Assembly: GCA_017618475.1 (NCBI GenBank)
Contig: JAFZUF010000110.1
Location: 1 to 6,624, forward strand
Reading direction: 5' to 3'
DNA: 6,624 nt
From: Clostridia bacterium
Lineage (GTDB): Bacteria; Bacillota; Clostridia; Christensenellales; UBA1242
The position numbers and the translations under genes were made by a program. The notes beneath the pieces are model-generated. The model was not told the DNA's origin and made no database searches. It was given only the letters and a program-made list of their open reading frames with translations. This document shows positions 5,425 to 6,624 of the stretch, one piece after another (position 1 is the first letter of the stretch; each line of letters opens with the position of its first letter).

Positions 5425-6104
5425 TGGAAACAATTTTTAAACCATCCAAAAGCGAAAAACGAGCGATGAAATTATTGGATAAAAATTTTACCCAAATTTT
5501 GTCTGTTGGTATTAGTACTGGTGGGTCTGCCGAAATTAACCTTGCACGTCAATGTCCAATGGCTCGTGTAATAGCTACAACGGTAGATGAAAAGGGTTTA
5601 AAGTTTTCTAATGAAAAGATTGCTCAGTTCCCTGAAAAAGTTAGGATTGAAACTAAAATTGAAGACGTATCCAAGCCAATGCCTTATCGGGATAATACTT
5701 TTGATTTTGTTTATGCTAGGCTTGTTTTACATTATTTAAGTAAACAACAACTTGACAGTGCACTGAATGAAATTTTTCGTGTTTTAAAACCAAATGGTTT
5801 ATTTTTTGTTGTTGCCAGAAATAATAAAGAATGGGAATTGACTAAACCTGAATTTATTATTTCATATGATGAAAAAACTAATATGACGACATATTATGAA
5901 CAGTGGAAAAAAGAAAGAATTCAAACTAGACAGTTTTTATCTGAGAAACAACTAAAAGAAATTTTAAGTAATCATGGTTTTGAAATTCGTCGTGTCAAAA
6001 ATTACCGAGAGTATCTATTTACCGACTATGAAAGAACAAATAAAAACAAATCAAAAAAACCAAATTATTTAACGGAAATCGTCGTAGCGAAAACGCAATA
6101 TTGA
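5424..6104 (+). CDS. Class I SAM-dependent methyltransferase, substrate unknown
   Basis: This 226-residue protein has the Rossmann methyltransferase order. Motif I is ILSVGISTGGSAEI (25-38), a relaxed form of LDxGxGxG. The post-I acidic residue is in ATTVDEKGLKFS (Asp55). The motif II region is PMPYRDNTFDFVYARLVLHYL (85-105), and RVLKPNGLFFVVARN (119-133) is motif III, all as in the Methyltransf_11/25 families. The segment 135-170 (EWELTKPEF...RQF) and the FLSEKQLKEILSNHGF helix are typical of small-molecule methyltransferases of this group. The C-terminal part has a very basic stretch (205-212). ATG 5424 overlaps the last base of the LOG stop (TAATG) with AGGAA just upstream, indicating translational coupling. 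G+C is about 28% on sample lines, lower than folD. No feature fixes the acceptor; a nucleoside, base or related metabolite is a guess from the LOG neighbour. Confidence 0.82.
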   Translation: METIFKPSKSEKRAMKLLDKNFTQILSVGISTGGSAEINLARQCPMARVIATTVDEKGLKFSNEKIAQFPEKVRIETKIEDVSKPMPYRDNTFDFVYARLVLHYLSKQQLDSALNEIFRVLKPNGLFFVVARNNKEWELTKPEFIISYDEKTNMTTYYEQWKKERIQTRQFLSEKQLKEILSNHGFEIRRVKNYREYLFTDYERTNKNKSKKPNYLTEIVVAKTQY

Positions 6105-6149
6105 TTTAATCATGCTAAATAAAATACATTATGAAAAATAATTAAGTTA

Positions 6150-6158
6150 TGGTAAATT
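6150..6158 (+). promoter_or_regulatory. Possible extended -10 promoter of the ABC transporter gene
   Basis: TGG followed by TAAATT fits an extended -10 (TG-N plus hexamer with 4 of 6 matches). Transcription would begin near 6165, leaving at most 3 bases before ATG 6168, where no Shine-Dalgarno is present. No good -35 is seen 17 bases upstream. The 63 bases after the methyltransferase stop contain no hairpin terminator, so read-through from the operon is also possible. Confidence 0.35.
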
Positions 6159-6167
6159 CTAATTACT

Positions 6168-6624
6168 ATGTTAGAAATTAAAAACTTAACCAAAATTTAC
6201 CAATCCAAAAAGATGGAGCCGGTAAGGGCGCTGGATAACATTTCCTTATCATTTAGTGATACGGGTATGGTGTTCTTGTTGGGAAAGAGCGGTAGTGGTA
6301 AATCGACGTTGTTAAATGTGCTGGGTGGCTTGGACAAATTCAATAGCGGGGAAATTATCATTGATGGCAAAAGTTCCAAGACTTTTAAGGAAAAGGATTT
6401 TGACTCTTACCGCAATACTTATTTAGGTTTCATTTTCCAAGAGTACAACATTTTGTCCGAATTTACCGTGGAAAAGAACATTGAGTTCGCGTTAGAATTG
6501 CAAGGTAAGAAAGCGGACAAAGCGGCGGTTAATGCTTTATTGGAACAAGTTGATTTAATTGGTTATGGTAAACGTAGACCGAATGAATTATCCGGTGGTC
6601 AGAAACAGCGTATTGCGATTGCGC
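6168..6624 (+). CDS. ABC transporter ATP-binding protein (MacB/LolD-like), cut by right edge
   Basis: The frame runs from ATG 6168 to the window end (152 complete codons, no stop). MLEIKNLTKIY is a typical ABC start. Walker A is GKSGSGKST (39-47), the Q-loop is IFQEYN with Gln91, and the signature motif is LSGGQKQR (141-148). The sequence stops just before Walker B. GMVFLLGKSGSGKSTLL and the YRNTYLGFIFQEYNIL region are typical of a Bacillota group in which the ATPase is fused to an FtsX/MacB-type permease in one long polypeptide acting on lipids, peptides or antibiotics. Whether the fusion is present lies outside the window. The enzyme powers export or extraction at the cytoplasmic face of the membrane. 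Confidence 0.93.
   Translation, partial: MLEIKNLTKIYQSKKMEPVRALDNISLSFSDTGMVFLLGKSGSGKSTLLNVLGGLDKFNSGEIIIDGKSSKTFKEKDFDSYRNTYLGFIFQEYNILSEFTVEKNIEFALELQGKKADKAAVNALLEQVDLIGYGKRRPNELSGGQKQRIAIA

Noticed and set aside
6105..6167. Intrinsic terminator after the methyltransferase operon
   Set aside because: No G+C-rich stem with a following T-run is present. GTAA/TTAC arms near 6152-6166 are too short to support a hairpin or an operator.
1..6624. CRISPR array, insertion sequence, prophage or integration site
   Set aside because: No regularly spaced repeats, transposase or integrase motifs, or terminal inverted repeats were seen. The tRNA 3' end has no repeated copy in the window.

Overview
The window reads as a stretch of bacterial chromosome of low to moderate G+C. 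By hand counts on sample lines, housekeeping genes such as folD reach about 45-47% and the two outer accessory-looking parts fall to about 17-30%. The promoters are sigma-70/sigma-A type (TTGACA/TATAAT). The standard genetic code fits, with TGA used as stop. The Pol IV and the terminal ABC ATPase look most like Bacillota (Clostridia or a related gut lineage) from memory of those families. No database search was possible, so this placement is tentative.

Layout from left to right. (1) Positions 1-682, minus strand: a RelA/SpoT-fold protein cut by the window edge, with a consensus promoter and a good ribosome binding site. (2) Positions 683-856: a divergent intergenic region. (3) Positions 857-2104, plus: a Y-family DNA polymerase IV (dinB). 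(4) Positions 2163-2237, plus: tRNA-Cys(GCA) with encoded CCA and its own promoter. (5) Positions 2287-3147, plus: folD, whose -10 box lies 5 bases before its ATG. (6) Positions 3103-4176, minus: a compact NifS/IscS-type cysteine desulfurase, overlapping the folD 3' end by 45 bases tail to tail. (7) Positions 4177-4220: a very small divergent control region made of a perfect 24-bp palindrome that carries the -35 boxes of two outward promoters. (8) Positions 4221-6104, plus: a tight three-gene operon of an unrecognised helical protein, a LOG-family protein and a class I SAM-dependent methyltransferase. (9) Positions 6168-6624, plus: the start of an ABC transporter ATPase, cut by the right edge.

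How the parts relate. dinB, tRNA-Cys, folD and the desulfurase look like independent housekeeping units (lesion bypass, translation, one-carbon metabolism, sulfur mobilisation). The three-gene operon is the least explained part: a probable nucleotide-processing LOG protein and a methyltransferase are translationally linked to an unknown protein, and all are transcribed back to back with the desulfurase from the palindromic promoter. A recurring trait is that transcription units starting with folD, the desulfurase, the unknown protein and probably the ABC gene have a -10 box 5-9 bases before a possible start codon and no Shine-Dalgarno, which suggests leaderless mRNAs. The operon-internal genes and the RelA/SpoT-like gene do have Shine-Dalgarno sequences. 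I see no CRISPR array, insertion sequence, attachment site or convincing intrinsic terminator.
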